A stretch of DNA of 64,000 nt from Methanococcoides sp052057775 (GTDB taxonomy: Archaea > Halobacteriota > Methanosarcinia > Methanosarcinales > Methanosarcinaceae): assembly GCF_052057775.1 (NCBI RefSeq), contig NZ_CP195121.1:434001-498000 (forward strand), in the 5' to 3' direction. A model generated the notes under the pieces. The model was not told the DNA's origin. It saw nothing but the letters and a program-made list of their open reading frames with translations, and made no database searches. Below are positions 9,113-17,772 of this stretch, piece by piece. Every line of letters begins with the position of its first letter. Position 1 is the first letter of the stretch. Made by a program: the position numbers and the translations under genes.

Positions 9113-10012
9113 TTGAGTTCTGAAAAAGACACGATCAGGGATTACGTGCCAATGTTAGTTATGGCCGGCTTGATACTTGTGATACAGTCCATAGCACTTC
9201 TCATGGCATCTCCTATGGAGAATCTTGGAATGCGTGCTGTGGAAGATCCCGAATCCACGGCGAACTCACTCTATTATATCGGATTCATCCTCGTGTTCAC
9301 GTTCCTTCTGCTCATGGCTATCAAAAAGAACATGAAGTGGGTGATACAACTTACCATACTCCTTGCGGTGGCAGCAACGGTCTATTATGGGTTTTACCCG
9401 CTGTTCTTCATCCTCGGTTTCGACCAGGTAATGAGCAATGCAATAGCAATCCCGCTTTCCATAGCCCTGACAGCACTGCTTTACAAGTACCCCGAATGGT
9501 ACGTCATCGATATCACAGGGATCATAGTCGCAGCAGCCGCAAGCTCCATCTTCGGAATATCCTTCGGGATCATCCCCGCCATAGTGCTCCTGAGCCTGCT
9601 GGCAATATACGATGCGATCTCCGTTTACAAGACGAAGCACATGATCGACCTGGCAGAAGGTGTCATGGACCTTAAACTGCCCATACTCTTCGTGATCCCC
9701 AAGAAGCTGAACTATTCATTCATAAAGGACAGCCTGAAGGCAGAAGGTGAGAGAGATGCGTTCTTCATGGGCCTCGGGGATGCGGTCATGCCCACAGTGC
9801 TAGTAGTGTCAGCAAACGTGTTCATCGAACACAGCGGTTTCATCTCATACCCTGCACTTGGAGCTATGATAGGTACCCTTATTGGTTTCTTTGCACTGAC
9901 CATCTTCGTCATGAAAGGAAAACCACAGGCAGGACTTCCATTCCTGAATGGTGGAGTTATCCTTGGATACATTGCAGGAGCTCTTCTCTCGGGAACACCG
10001 GTCCTGGGATAA
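9113..10012 (+). CDS. Presenilin-like intramembrane aspartyl protease (PSH, family A22)
   Basis: Presenilin homologues cut substrate helices inside the membrane. This 299-residue protein has about nine membrane segments. The first catalytic aspartate lies in a YD motif (AIYDAISVYKTKHM) and the second in GLGD (FMGLGDAVMPT). The third signature, PAL in other members, is present in altered form near GLPFLNGG close to the C-terminus. Translation probably starts at TTG 9113, after GGGAG at 9100-9104. There are no operon partners. The family assignment follows from the paired catalytic motifs and topology; substrates are unknown. Confidence 0.88.
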   Translation: MSSEKDTIRDYVPMLVMAGLILVIQSIALLMASPMENLGMRAVEDPESTANSLYYIGFILVFTFLLLMAIKKNMKWVIQLTILLAVAATVYYGFYPLFFILGFDQVMSNAIAIPLSIALTALLYKYPEWYVIDITGIIVAAAASSIFGISFGIIPAIVLLSLLAIYDAISVYKTKHMIDLAEGVMDLKLPILFVIPKKLNYSFIKDSLKAEGERDAFFMGLGDAVMPTVLVVSANVFIEHSGFISYPALGAMIGTLIGFFALTIFVMKGKPQAGLPFLNGGVILGYIAGALLSGTPVLG

Positions 10013-10117
10013 GGTCAGTATAATATCAAAATTAGAAATAACAAGAAGCGATGTCAATGTCAAAAAAGACATCAATCACTTTTTGAGACTTATTTTTGTT
10101 CGTGTTCTGGTTGACGT

Positions 10118-10594
10118 TCAGTCTTCATTGCCCTTAGCAGAACCATTGCCGCTATTAGCAATGTTGCAGACATCACAACTCTCATCACATTCGGGCTTCG
10201 TGCCGTTGAACTCAAGGTCAAGTGCCCTGGTGCCTTCCGCAAGGACAGAGGCGTTGGACATTGCACCACCGATCAGGACAGCATCAAAGATCTCTTCCTT
10301 TGTAAGACCGAGCCTGTGTGCCACACGGATGTGCATCTTCATGCAGTGATCGCAGCGGATGGCCGAAGAAACACCGATGCAGATCAGTTCGATGGTCTTA
10401 GGGTCCAGTCTTTCGAATTCCCTCATGATGGAATTGTCATACATAACTTTCGGGATCAGGAGATCCGGCATATCTTTCATGAAGTTCAGGATATATGGGA
10501 TCTCACCATATCTTTCCCTGACGCCTTCCAGTACCTCCTCTACCGCCTCTTCAGGCTCTTTTTCCACAATCTCCCTGATCTTTTTTATATCCAT
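10118..10594 (-). CDS. Carboxymuconolactone decarboxylase/AhpD-family protein
   Basis: A 158-residue all-helical AhpD-like protein. The CxxC-x3-H redox motif (RCDHCMKMHI) is clear. Members are alkylhydroperoxidase-like reductases or decarboxylases. The C-terminus has three additional clustered cysteines (CDESCDVCN), which most family members lack and which might bind metal or form disulphides. The start is set at ATG 10594 because GAGG lies upstream at proper distance; a GTG start 12 bases earlier is possible. The gene follows mmp7 by 25 bases on the same strand and may belong to the MCR-activation operon. Confidence 0.88.
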   Translation of the reverse strand: MDIKKIREIVEKEPEEAVEEVLEGVRERYGEIPYILNFMKDMPDLLIPKVMYDNSIMREFERLDPKTIELICIGVSSAIRCDHCMKMHIRVAHRLGLTKEEIFDAVLIGGAMSNASVLAEGTRALDLEFNGTKPECDESCDVCNIANSGNGSAKGNED

Positions 10595-10619
10595 AATTAT
10601 CCTCACCGATAGTAAATAA

Positions 10620-11555
10620 TTAAACCTGGGAACCTACCTCTGACCTGCGTTTGATCTTGATCAGGATATAGTTCTTCATCTTTGAAGGAGTGATGTTCGC
10701 AATATCCGAAAGCCTGAAACCTTCATCGAACTCAATGTTCCCGATGGTTTCGTGATATTCTTCAAAAGGAAGCTTCACCCTCAGGCCGTCGAGCTGAAGT
10801 GTTATGGGTGCAGGGGCCAGGACATCGAGGATGTCAGGAACCTGCTCCTGTATTTCTTTCATCACCCTTGCAGGAAGAGCTGCAAGAGGATCTTTTGAGA
10901 TCCACTCCCTCTTGAGGTTTATGATCTCGCCCACCTTTTCATTGAGGACGTCCATTGCATCAAGCTCCGGGCCCTTTCTCATCCTGTGGGCAACCCTGCC
11001 GATACCACCCACATACATGTCAGCACCAGGGACATCCTCTGTTTTGATATCCGGCCCACCGGTTACGATTATCGGGATCTCGATGCCCTCAAAGAGCTTG
11101 GGTTTCTTGTTGATGATACAATCCCGGAAGGTACCGAAAGAGAAAACTGCAACATCATGCTCGTTGATAAGCCTTCTTTCGTAGTCTGCAGAAAGGGCGA
11201 CCCTTCTGCCCATCCCCCTTGCAAGACCGATCATGGTCGTGTTAGCACCTCCGCGACGCAGGTACTCCGCAACATCGCATGCAGAATGCGGAAGGTGATG
11301 AGAAGCAAGTGTCGGGGAAACCACTGCGATCTCTGTTCCCGTAAGTGGGGCAGGAGTCAGTTTTCCAAGCAATTTCCTGCAGAGGTCCTCCACCAGAGGG
11401 ACATCCTTTTTCGGGATAAGCATAACAAGAGTAACTTCTGTGGAAGCAGGCGTCTTCTGGACAAGATAACCACCAAGATCTTCCAGCAGTTCAAGTATAA
11501 GGCTGTGTTTGTGAACACCGCCTTCATAGATATAAGGTTCAAGCACTGCTGCCAT
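10620..11555 (-). CDS. mmp7: Methanogenesis marker protein 7 (MCR activation complex)
   Basis: A 311-residue protein recognised as methanogenesis marker 7 by its overall sequence and by its position at the end of the atwA-mmp3-6-5-15-17 block. Its family occurs in organisms with methyl-coenzyme M reductase, and Mmp7 has been found in the ATP-driven MCR activation complex. Glycine-rich stretches (IGLARGMGRRVALSA, IPIIVTGGPDIKTED) mark conserved loops. The ATG directly abuts the stop codon of mmp17, with GGAGATGA upstream, so translation is probably coupled. Cytosolic. Confidence 0.9.
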   Translation of the reverse strand: MAAVLEPYIYEGGVHKHSLILELLEDLGGYLVQKTPASTEVTLVMLIPKKDVPLVEDLCRKLLGKLTPAPLTGTEIAVVSPTLASHHLPHSACDVAEYLRRGGANTTMIGLARGMGRRVALSADYERRLINEHDVAVFSFGTFRDCIINKKPKLFEGIEIPIIVTGGPDIKTEDVPGADMYVGGIGRVAHRMRKGPELDAMDVLNEKVGEIINLKREWISKDPLAALPARVMKEIQEQVPDILDVLAPAPITLQLDGLRVKLPFEEYHETIGNIEFDEGFRLSDIANITPSKMKNYILIKIKRRSEVGSQV

Positions 11556-12149
11556 TTACTCATCTCCTGTCAGGTCTTCAAGCATCACACGGGCCTCGTC
11601 TATCCATTCCTGTTGCATCGTGTCCTCTGATGCAACAAATATGAACCTGCCATTATCAAGTGAGTGATAACGGATCCTGAAACCTTCCGGCGTGGCACGT
11701 ATCGCCATATCTGCAAGCCTTTCACGAAGGGACTTTTCCGGATCATCCACGATGATATCACCAATTGATCCCTCGGCTGCCTTCGGGTCATCGGAGATCA
11801 CCTCGATCAGGTTCCTCTGGGGCTGTATGACGTTCTGCCTTCCAAACTGCGCCCATAGTTTTTCGAGGAACTGTGGGATGGTCTTCTCATCCGTTACAGT
11901 GACGAGCACCTTCGATCCCGGTCTGTCGATCTCGGTTTGCGAAATCTCCTTTGCCTTCACAGGAGGAAGACCGCTACGAAGGACCATGGCCATCATGAAC
12001 AATGAGTCCTCTGGCCTTATCCTCACTTTTATCCTCCCTATTGTCCTTACAAAGGCAAGTTCTGAGATAATATCCTTCAGTATGCTCTCGTAAGCCTTTG
12101 CCTCGTCAGGTTCCGTGGTCTCTACAATGAATGTCTCAAGGGGCTCCAT
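11556..12149 (-). CDS. mmp17: Methanogenesis marker protein 17 (MCR activation complex)
   Basis: A protein of 197 residues identified as methanogenesis marker 17 by sequence and context. Mmp17 is a component of the MCR activation complex together with Mmp7, Mmp3, McrC and component A2. I set the start at ATG 12149: GGGGTGATC sits immediately upstream, and a GTG three codons earlier lies inside that ribosome binding site. The gene starts a few bases after the mmp15 stop and runs directly into mmp7. Confidence 0.88.
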   Translation of the reverse strand: MEPLETFIVETTEPDEAKAYESILKDIISELAFVRTIGRIKVRIRPEDSLFMMAMVLRSGLPPVKAKEISQTEIDRPGSKVLVTVTDEKTIPQFLEKLWAQFGRQNVIQPQRNLIEVISDDPKAAEGSIGDIIVDDPEKSLRERLADMAIRATPEGFRIRYHSLDNGRFIFVASEDTMQQEWIDEARVMLEDLTGDE

Positions 12150-12154
12150 GAAGA

Positions 12155-13399
12155 TCACCCCTTTACATAACCGGATGCCAGAAGTGCTGCACCCACAGCA
12201 CCGATGAGCTGTGAATGTGGAGGCACGAGAACATCGATCTTCAAAAGCTCACCAAGGGCCTTTGGAACACCGGCAATGAGCGATGAACCGCCCACAAGGA
12301 TCAGAGGTTCCTTGACCTCTACCTCCTGAAGCTGCTGCTCGAAGATCTGCTCGACAACACTGTGACAGGCTGCGGCTGCCACATCCTCAGGGTTCGATCC
12401 CTTGGCAAGGGAGTTCACAAGGGACTGGATACCGAAAACGATACAGTAGCTGTTCATCTCCACGTTCTTGCCCATACCCTTCACGGCAAGGTCACCAAGT
12501 TCCGTTATATCGACACCGAGACGCTTTGCGGTCATCTCAAGGAAACGACCGGATGCACCTGCACAGATACCTCCCATTGTGAACATTCCGGGAATACCGT
12601 CCTGTACGGATATGGCCTTATTGTCCATTCCACCTATATCGATAACTGTCGCACTGCCCTGCTGCCTTTTCGCAAGATAGACAGCACCCTTTGAGTTCAC
12701 GGTGATCTCTTCCTGCATCAGGTCAGCATTGAAGTGCTCTCCTATAAGGAAACGGCCGTATCCGGTGGTACCTATTGCCTGGAGGTCCTCCCTCTTAAGG
12801 CCAGCCTGGTCCAGCGCCTGGTTCAAAGCTTGATCTGCACTTTCAAGGACCTTGATGGTGGGGACCCAGCCCTCACCGATGATCTCGTCGTCCTTCATGA
12901 CAACCGCTTTGGTGGTGGTGGAACCGGAGTCTATTCCAGCAGTAATGCCCACCTGGTGTTCTCTTGCAAGGAGGTGTTTGCTTCTTGCAATGGTGGTAAG
13001 AGCTTCAAGACGTGTCAGCAATGTAGCTGCTGTAGTACGTTCTGTAAATGAATAACTGATAACAGGGAGTCCGGAATTCTCGAAGATGTACCTGCGGACC
13101 TCGTTCCTGACGATGGCAGCCTCTGCACAGCGGAAGCATGATGTGACGAACACACCATCCACCCTGGCAACGCCTTCGACAACTGCCTTTGCCCTTGCCA
13201 TCATGAGCTTCAGGTCAGGACTTGCGACCTCCAGACCGAACTCCATTCCGATGGTATCCAGTGACGCAACATCCATCTCAGGATAGACCAGCTTTGCGTT
13301 CAGGGTGCTTGCAGCGTCCTCCAGCTCTTTCTGGACACCGGCATACTCGCTTCCACAGGAAACAAGTGCTATCAGTACCTGGTCTTTCTTATCGCTCAT
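12155..13399 (-). CDS. mmp15: Methanogenesis marker protein 15, BcrAD/BadFG-type ATPase
   Basis: A 414-residue protein with an ASKHA ATPase domain like the activators of 2-hydroxyacyl-CoA dehydratases. Visible motifs: phosphate loop GIDSGSTTTKAVV near residue 155, iron-sulphur signature GGICAGASGRFLEM near 285, and a second phosphate loop VGGSSLIAGVP near the C-terminus. An N-terminal region contains CFRCAEA. The architecture suggests ATP-driven low-potential electron transfer, consistent with a role in MCR cofactor reduction or assembly (inference). It overlaps mmp5 by four bases (ATGA). Confidence 0.92.
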   Translation of the reverse strand: MSDKKDQVLIALVSCGSEYAGVQKELEDAASTLNAKLVYPEMDVASLDTIGMEFGLEVASPDLKLMMARAKAVVEGVARVDGVFVTSCFRCAEAAIVRNEVRRYIFENSGLPVISYSFTERTTAATLLTRLEALTTIARSKHLLAREHQVGITAGIDSGSTTTKAVVMKDDEIIGEGWVPTIKVLESADQALNQALDQAGLKREDLQAIGTTGYGRFLIGEHFNADLMQEEITVNSKGAVYLAKRQQGSATVIDIGGMDNKAISVQDGIPGMFTMGGICAGASGRFLEMTAKRLGVDITELGDLAVKGMGKNVEMNSYCIVFGIQSLVNSLAKGSNPEDVAAAACHSVVEQIFEQQLQEVEVKEPLILVGGSSLIAGVPKALGELLKIDVLVPPHSQLIGAVGAALLASGYVKG

Positions 13400-13851
13400 T
13401 CTTCGTCACCGCCTTTTGGAAGGGCTTTCAGGAACTCTGCAATGTTATACACAAAGGCCTTCCCTTCCTCTTCAGTATGAGGGTACTGGATCTCGAGTAT
13501 AGGAATATCCTTCGCCCTTATAAGGAACTTTGTAAGCTCATTTGTACGGGCACATCCCATACAGCCAAAACTTATGGAAGCATCACCAACAATGATAGCA
13601 GCCTCTGCCATATCGATAAGCGGGCCAATGATGGACATCCTCCCCCTGACACCTGCCGGGACCTCCACAGCCGCATACTTAAGACCGTGTTTTGGCCCCT
13701 CAGGAGTGATGTTCAATGGAGGAGAGTCCACACCCACAGTAGTGATCTTCTCGCGTATCTTCTCCATCATGGCAAGAGGCTCATGCCCGAATCTCTCGAC
13801 CATGTCGGAAAGGATAAGGCTGTTTGTTGGATAAATGATAACTTTTGCCAA
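13396..13851 (-). CDS. mmp5: Methanogenesis marker protein 5
   Basis: A 151-residue protein matching methanogenesis marker 5. A conserved GCMGC motif (SFGCMGCARTNE) could hold a metal or redox-active pair. Translation starts at TTG 13851, five bases after GAGGTG, which supports this unusual start. It lies between mmp6 and mmp15 and overlaps mmp15 by four bases. Its biochemical role is not established; its conservation with MCR genes implies a part in MCR assembly or activation. Confidence 0.88.
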   Translation of the reverse strand: MAKVIIYPTNSLILSDMVERFGHEPLAMMEKIREKITTVGVDSPPLNITPEGPKHGLKYAAVEVPAGVRGRMSIIGPLIDMAEAAIIVGDASISFGCMGCARTNELTKFLIRAKDIPILEIQYPHTEEEGKAFVYNIAEFLKALPKGGDEE

Positions 13852-13860
13852 AATAACACC

Positions 13861-14295
13861 TCATAATTCTGAATCAATGATCTTCTTCAACTTCGATACA
13901 TCCAGTTTTCCGGGAGCTTCTTTCTCCTCAAGAGGAACCCCGGCATCATAATCGTCCAGTGCTTTGCCGATCATCGGAAGCATGCTGACCTCTTCCCTCA
14001 GGAAATGGAAACCCGGCCTTGGGCCCCCTCCTCTTCCTGCACGACACCTTACTTCCGCACCGGGCTTAAAACCCCTGTCCTTAACAAAGATATGATTGCG
14101 ATCCATGGAACGAAGGGTCTCCACTACCCTCTCCACAGCATCCCGGGGACCATTCACCATTGTCCCGAAACAGGTCTCCTTGATGGTGATGGCATCCTCC
14201 GACTCATATACCTTCATGGCCGCATCCATTGGCAGGACGCTGTCCGAGCTTATTACAACGATCTTTGTGATGTTATCCTCACTTTCTGCCATCAT
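13861..14295 (-). CDS. mmp6: Methanogenesis marker protein 6
   Basis: A 144-residue protein recognised as methanogenesis marker 6. Its centre is unusually rich in glycine and arginine (RCRAGRGGGPRPGFHFL), which is typical of this family. The start codon overlaps the stop of mmp3 (ATGA), with GGAAGTGA ahead of it. Co-occurrence with MCR across methanogens and its place in this operon point to MCR maturation; no enzymatic activity can be read from it. Confidence 0.88.
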   Translation of the reverse strand: MMAESEDNITKIVVISSDSVLPMDAAMKVYESEDAITIKETCFGTMVNGPRDAVERVVETLRSMDRNHIFVKDRGFKPGAEVRCRAGRGGGPRPGFHFLREEVSMLPMIGKALDDYDAGVPLEEKEAPGKLDVSKLKKIIDSEL

Positions 14296-15857
14296 TGATC
14301 ACTTCCTGTATCTTCAATAACATACATAACATCGCCGTCCTTCATGCCTTTGAGCTTCTCGGGTTCAAGGATACGGCCTATGATGTTCGTACTTGCGAAC
14401 TTCTCACCCGTAGGACCGAACAGGTCGTCATCCTCAAGTTTCACACCCACCATACCATGTCTCTTTGCCGCCTGGTTGGTGACACCAAGCTCACCGGCTG
14501 CCACCTTGCCCTGAGGTACGTTCTCCGGGAAGATCTCCTTGTATTTTTCAGCGGCCTTCTCTGCCTTGAAGATGTAGGTGTTCTCATACGTCATCATTAT
14601 TGGCAATGCGCCAACAGGCTTGAACTGGAGGTCGATTGCATGCCTGAAAAAATCAAGTGTCTTGGGAGCAAGGTCATCATAAAGCTTAATCTTCACAAGC
14701 CTGGAATCCGATACCCCTGTAACTTCCACCTTTCCTCCTCTCAGGACATCGATGGTGTTCCCTGGTTCCTGCTCAACGATTACCGCATCATCTTCGGAAT
14801 AACCCTTCTTCACAAGCTCAATACCAAGGGCTGAAAGCTTCTCTTCAGCCTCCTTAAAGGACAGGCCCAAAAGCCAGAGAGGTTCAGGATATGTCTTTAC
14901 CATCAGCTTCTGGTCGGTCTCTGCCATCTGGACAAGCTCGATACCATGGGAAACATGACCAACGACCGAATGCATGATGCTGGCAGGCCTGTCATCGCGG
15001 GCAATGAACATTTTACCGGTTCCGTATCCCACGGTCCTTACCCACACAGAACCTCTTGTTCTTGGATCGAAATTTTCGAATTTACACATTTCACCATGAA
15101 GTGAATGATCAGAAATAAAAGAACTTGAAGCAAACTCAACGTCAAAGGTCCCATGACGTGTCAGAGCGAAGAAATGTTCTGCACCCTCAGGCGCTCTGGG
15201 GTCGATCTCGACCTCAATGAATGTGAATATCCTGAAACCATCCTCTACAACTGTATTCAGGTCAGTGGTACAGATGTGCTCACCGGTCTCTTCCCATTCC
15301 ATGACCGGCTCGATACTGAGAATACTGTCACCGCTGCCCAACCGGGACAGGACGCTTACACCACTTACGACCTTCCCAAAAATGCCATCTTCCGGAGTGC
15401 CATATTCCGATGAATGGTCCTCCAGGGCTATTATCATGTGAGTGTTGTTCGGATCAAGGCCTCCTGCTCCGAAAACAACATCATATTTGTTCAGTGTAAG
15501 TGAAGAATGAGTCGGAACAATATCCGCTGCAAAAGGGCCAAATGCAACTGCATCTCTGGAATCCCATCGTACTTTTATGCCCTCATATTCATCAAAGTGC
15601 TCTGCCCATATGGCAGCAGAGGATGAGTCATCTTCCAGTTCTATCCTGAAGTCTCCTTTCGAGGTCTTCACAAAGTAATCTATAATAGCACCGCTTTTGC
15701 CACCCTCATTTTTCTTGAGGATACCTATAGCTGTACCCTCCATATAAGGGGCCTGAGATGCTTTTATAGCATCCCCCAGAGTGGAACCCGGGGGCAAAGC
15801 TATCTGATGTCCATTGACCTCTGCATTAATATCACTGCTCAGGACTATCGCCTCCAC
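14292..15857 (-). CDS. mmp3: Methanogenesis marker protein 3 (MCR activation complex)
   Basis: A 521-residue protein identified as methanogenesis marker 3. The first 70 residues look like a ubiquitin-like beta-grasp fold (INAEVNGHQIALPPGSTLGD), followed by repeated beta-rich segments, including two peptidyl-prolyl-isomerase-like stretches. Mmp3 is a known component of the MCR activation complex with A2. It starts at GTG 15857, 29 bases after atwA, without a strong ribosome binding site, so translation may be coupled to atwA. It overlaps mmp6 by four bases. Confidence 0.9.
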   Translation of the reverse strand: MEAIVLSSDINAEVNGHQIALPPGSTLGDAIKASQAPYMEGTAIGILKKNEGGKSGAIIDYFVKTSKGDFRIELEDDSSSAAIWAEHFDEYEGIKVRWDSRDAVAFGPFAADIVPTHSSLTLNKYDVVFGAGGLDPNNTHMIIALEDHSSEYGTPEDGIFGKVVSGVSVLSRLGSGDSILSIEPVMEWEETGEHICTTDLNTVVEDGFRIFTFIEVEIDPRAPEGAEHFFALTRHGTFDVEFASSSFISDHSLHGEMCKFENFDPRTRGSVWVRTVGYGTGKMFIARDDRPASIMHSVVGHVSHGIELVQMAETDQKLMVKTYPEPLWLLGLSFKEAEEKLSALGIELVKKGYSEDDAVIVEQEPGNTIDVLRGGKVEVTGVSDSRLVKIKLYDDLAPKTLDFFRHAIDLQFKPVGALPIMMTYENTYIFKAEKAAEKYKEIFPENVPQGKVAAGELGVTNQAAKRHGMVGVKLEDDDLFGPTGEKFASTNIIGRILEPEKLKGMKDGDVMYVIEDTGSDQ

Positions 15858-15886
15858 TACACTAATAGAGGGAGCTGATTTTAAAG

Positions 15887-17503
15887 TTATGCTTCCTGAG
15901 CAGCAAGTAAACGTTCTTCCTCGGTAAGCTGGGAAAGAACATCATCTGGTTCGCCAATGGCCACTATCTTGGCATCCCTCATCAGTGCAACGCGATCACA
16001 TGCTTCCTGCAGGAAGTCCATGTCGTGTGAAACGATAACGAACGTGTCACCCATCTCATCACGTGCTTTAAGGATTGACCTTGTAACCTCGATCTTTGTG
16101 ATAGGGTCCATTGTACCTGTAGGCTCATCCATCACAATGATGTTAGGCTCTTTCATAAGGATCTGTGCAAGAGCAACCCTGTGCCTCTCACCCTCACTGA
16201 TATCATCGGCCATCTTTGGCAGGATCGCCTTTGCCTTCTCTTCAGTGAATCCGGTAGCAATAAGGGTCTTTATTGCCTTGCGGACAGCAAGCTCGTAAGG
16301 GAGGTCGATACCAATTGATTCCGTAAGGTTATCGATGATGGTCCTGTGTGTATAAAGTCCATACTCCTGATGCAGGATTCCCATATACTTGGTAGCACGG
16401 CCCCTGTTATCAGGACCTGGTACTGTCATGTCCACCCATTCATCACCCACACGCACGTGGATATCACCTTTAGTAGGCTGTACGATACCCATAAGGATCT
16501 CGGAAGTTGTTGTCTTTCCGGCACCACTGGTACCTGCAAGACCGAAGATCTCGCCCTCCTTTACATCAAATGAGATGTCATTGACAGCATGGACAACACC
16601 TCTTGAAACAGAGATGTACTTCTTGACAAGGTTCTTGACATCGATAATAGGCTCACCAAGAGCAATGTTCTCGTTCTTCTCGATGTGTGAGACCATCTTC
16701 ATGAACTCAGCGGCAACCTCATGGGGATCGCCTTCCTTGATAACCGCTCCATCTTCGAGGATGATGGCCTTGTCTGCAAGCTCCTCAATAACCTCTGACC
16801 AGTGGGAAGTGATCACCATTGTCATGTTGTAGGCCTTGACAGCCCTTTCGATAACATCGTGGACAACATCCGCAGTCCTCGGGTCAAGTGTACCTGTAGG
16901 CTCATCGGCAAGGAGCAGCATTGGGTTCCTTACAAGCTGCCTTGCAAGTACTACCCTCTGTTTTTCCCCACCACTCAGGTCACGTGCAACGTGCATCATA
17001 CGATGGGACAGCCTTACATCCTCAAGAAGCTCCATTGCCCTTGACATTGCATCATTGCCACTGTAACCGATCTCAGTAAGAGAGTTCATGACGTTTGTAA
17101 CGACCTGGTCATCACCATACAGTGCAAAGGTACGCTGGAGCATGATAGCGATCCTTTTGGAAACACTTCTGCGGTAATGATCATGAAGGGAGAGGGCGAC
17201 AAAGTCGGCATCGAATGCTTTCATCACCTCATCCTTACAATGGCGGCATGTTTCACCTACCTTGCTTGGAGGATCGATATGACCGCATTTTTCACATCTT
17301 GCGAGATGATATATTATCGAACCGGAAATATTCTCATACTCCTCGGCTCCCCTCAAAGCGTGCATCAGGATGGTCTTTCCTGAACCGCTTCGACCTAAAA
17401 TTCCAATGACTTCACCTTCATTGATGTTAAGATTGACATTTTTCAGAACCTTAACACCATCATAAGATATGGTCAGGTCTTTGACCTCAATGAACAATGA
17501 CAT
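15887..17503 (-). CDS. atwA: Methyl-coenzyme M reductase component A2 (twin ABC ATPase)
   Basis: Component A2 hydrolyses ATP to drive reductive activation of methyl-coenzyme M reductase. The 538-residue protein contains two ABC ATPase domains: Walker A GRSGSGKTI near residue 38 and GTSGAGKTT near 318, signatures LSGGEKQRV and ISEGERHRV, and Walker B stretches LLADEPTGTLD and IVMDEPTGTMD. The first domain has the CxxC...CxxC insertion (CEKCGHID...CRHCKD) characteristic of A2. There are no membrane segments. It is the first gene of the activation operon, with CCTCC on the plus strand (GGAGG) eight bases ahead of ATG. Confidence 0.96.
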   Translation of the reverse strand: MSLFIEVKDLTISYDGVKVLKNVNLNINEGEVIGILGRSGSGKTILMHALRGAEEYENISGSIIYHLARCEKCGHIDPPSKVGETCRHCKDEVMKAFDADFVALSLHDHYRRSVSKRIAIMLQRTFALYGDDQVVTNVMNSLTEIGYSGNDAMSRAMELLEDVRLSHRMMHVARDLSGGEKQRVVLARQLVRNPMLLLADEPTGTLDPRTADVVHDVIERAVKAYNMTMVITSHWSEVIEELADKAIILEDGAVIKEGDPHEVAAEFMKMVSHIEKNENIALGEPIIDVKNLVKKYISVSRGVVHAVNDISFDVKEGEIFGLAGTSGAGKTTTSEILMGIVQPTKGDIHVRVGDEWVDMTVPGPDNRGRATKYMGILHQEYGLYTHRTIIDNLTESIGIDLPYELAVRKAIKTLIATGFTEEKAKAILPKMADDISEGERHRVALAQILMKEPNIIVMDEPTGTMDPITKIEVTRSILKARDEMGDTFVIVSHDMDFLQEACDRVALMRDAKIVAIGEPDDVLSQLTEEERLLAAQEA

Positions 17504-17560
17504 TTGCTTTCCTCCGATATTGGCTTAAGCGTAAGTATCCGTTTATAATATGGTATTTAA
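17504..17560 (-). promoter_or_regulatory. Promoter and ribosome binding site of the atwA-mmp operon
   Basis: Reading leftwards, a TATA-box-like TATTATAAAC occupies 17550-17541 and GGAGG occupies 17515-17511, with the atwA ATG at 17503. The spacing fits an archaeal promoter with a leader of about 15 bases. The rest of the spacer to 17772 shows no gene. Confidence 0.55.
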
Positions 17561-17772
17561 TGCTACTTAACAGGTTTGCACGGTCGGCACAAAACCATTG
17601 AAGTACATATCAGTTTTGCTTTTGTTCCTGAGACATTATTAAGAATTTGTCCCCAGATATATGAGCATTACATAATGCACTACATAAACATAACGCATTG
17701 GCGCATCACCGTTAACATTCAAAAACAATAGCAAACGACAGGATGACGCAATCAAGGACAGTAAAAATAGAA

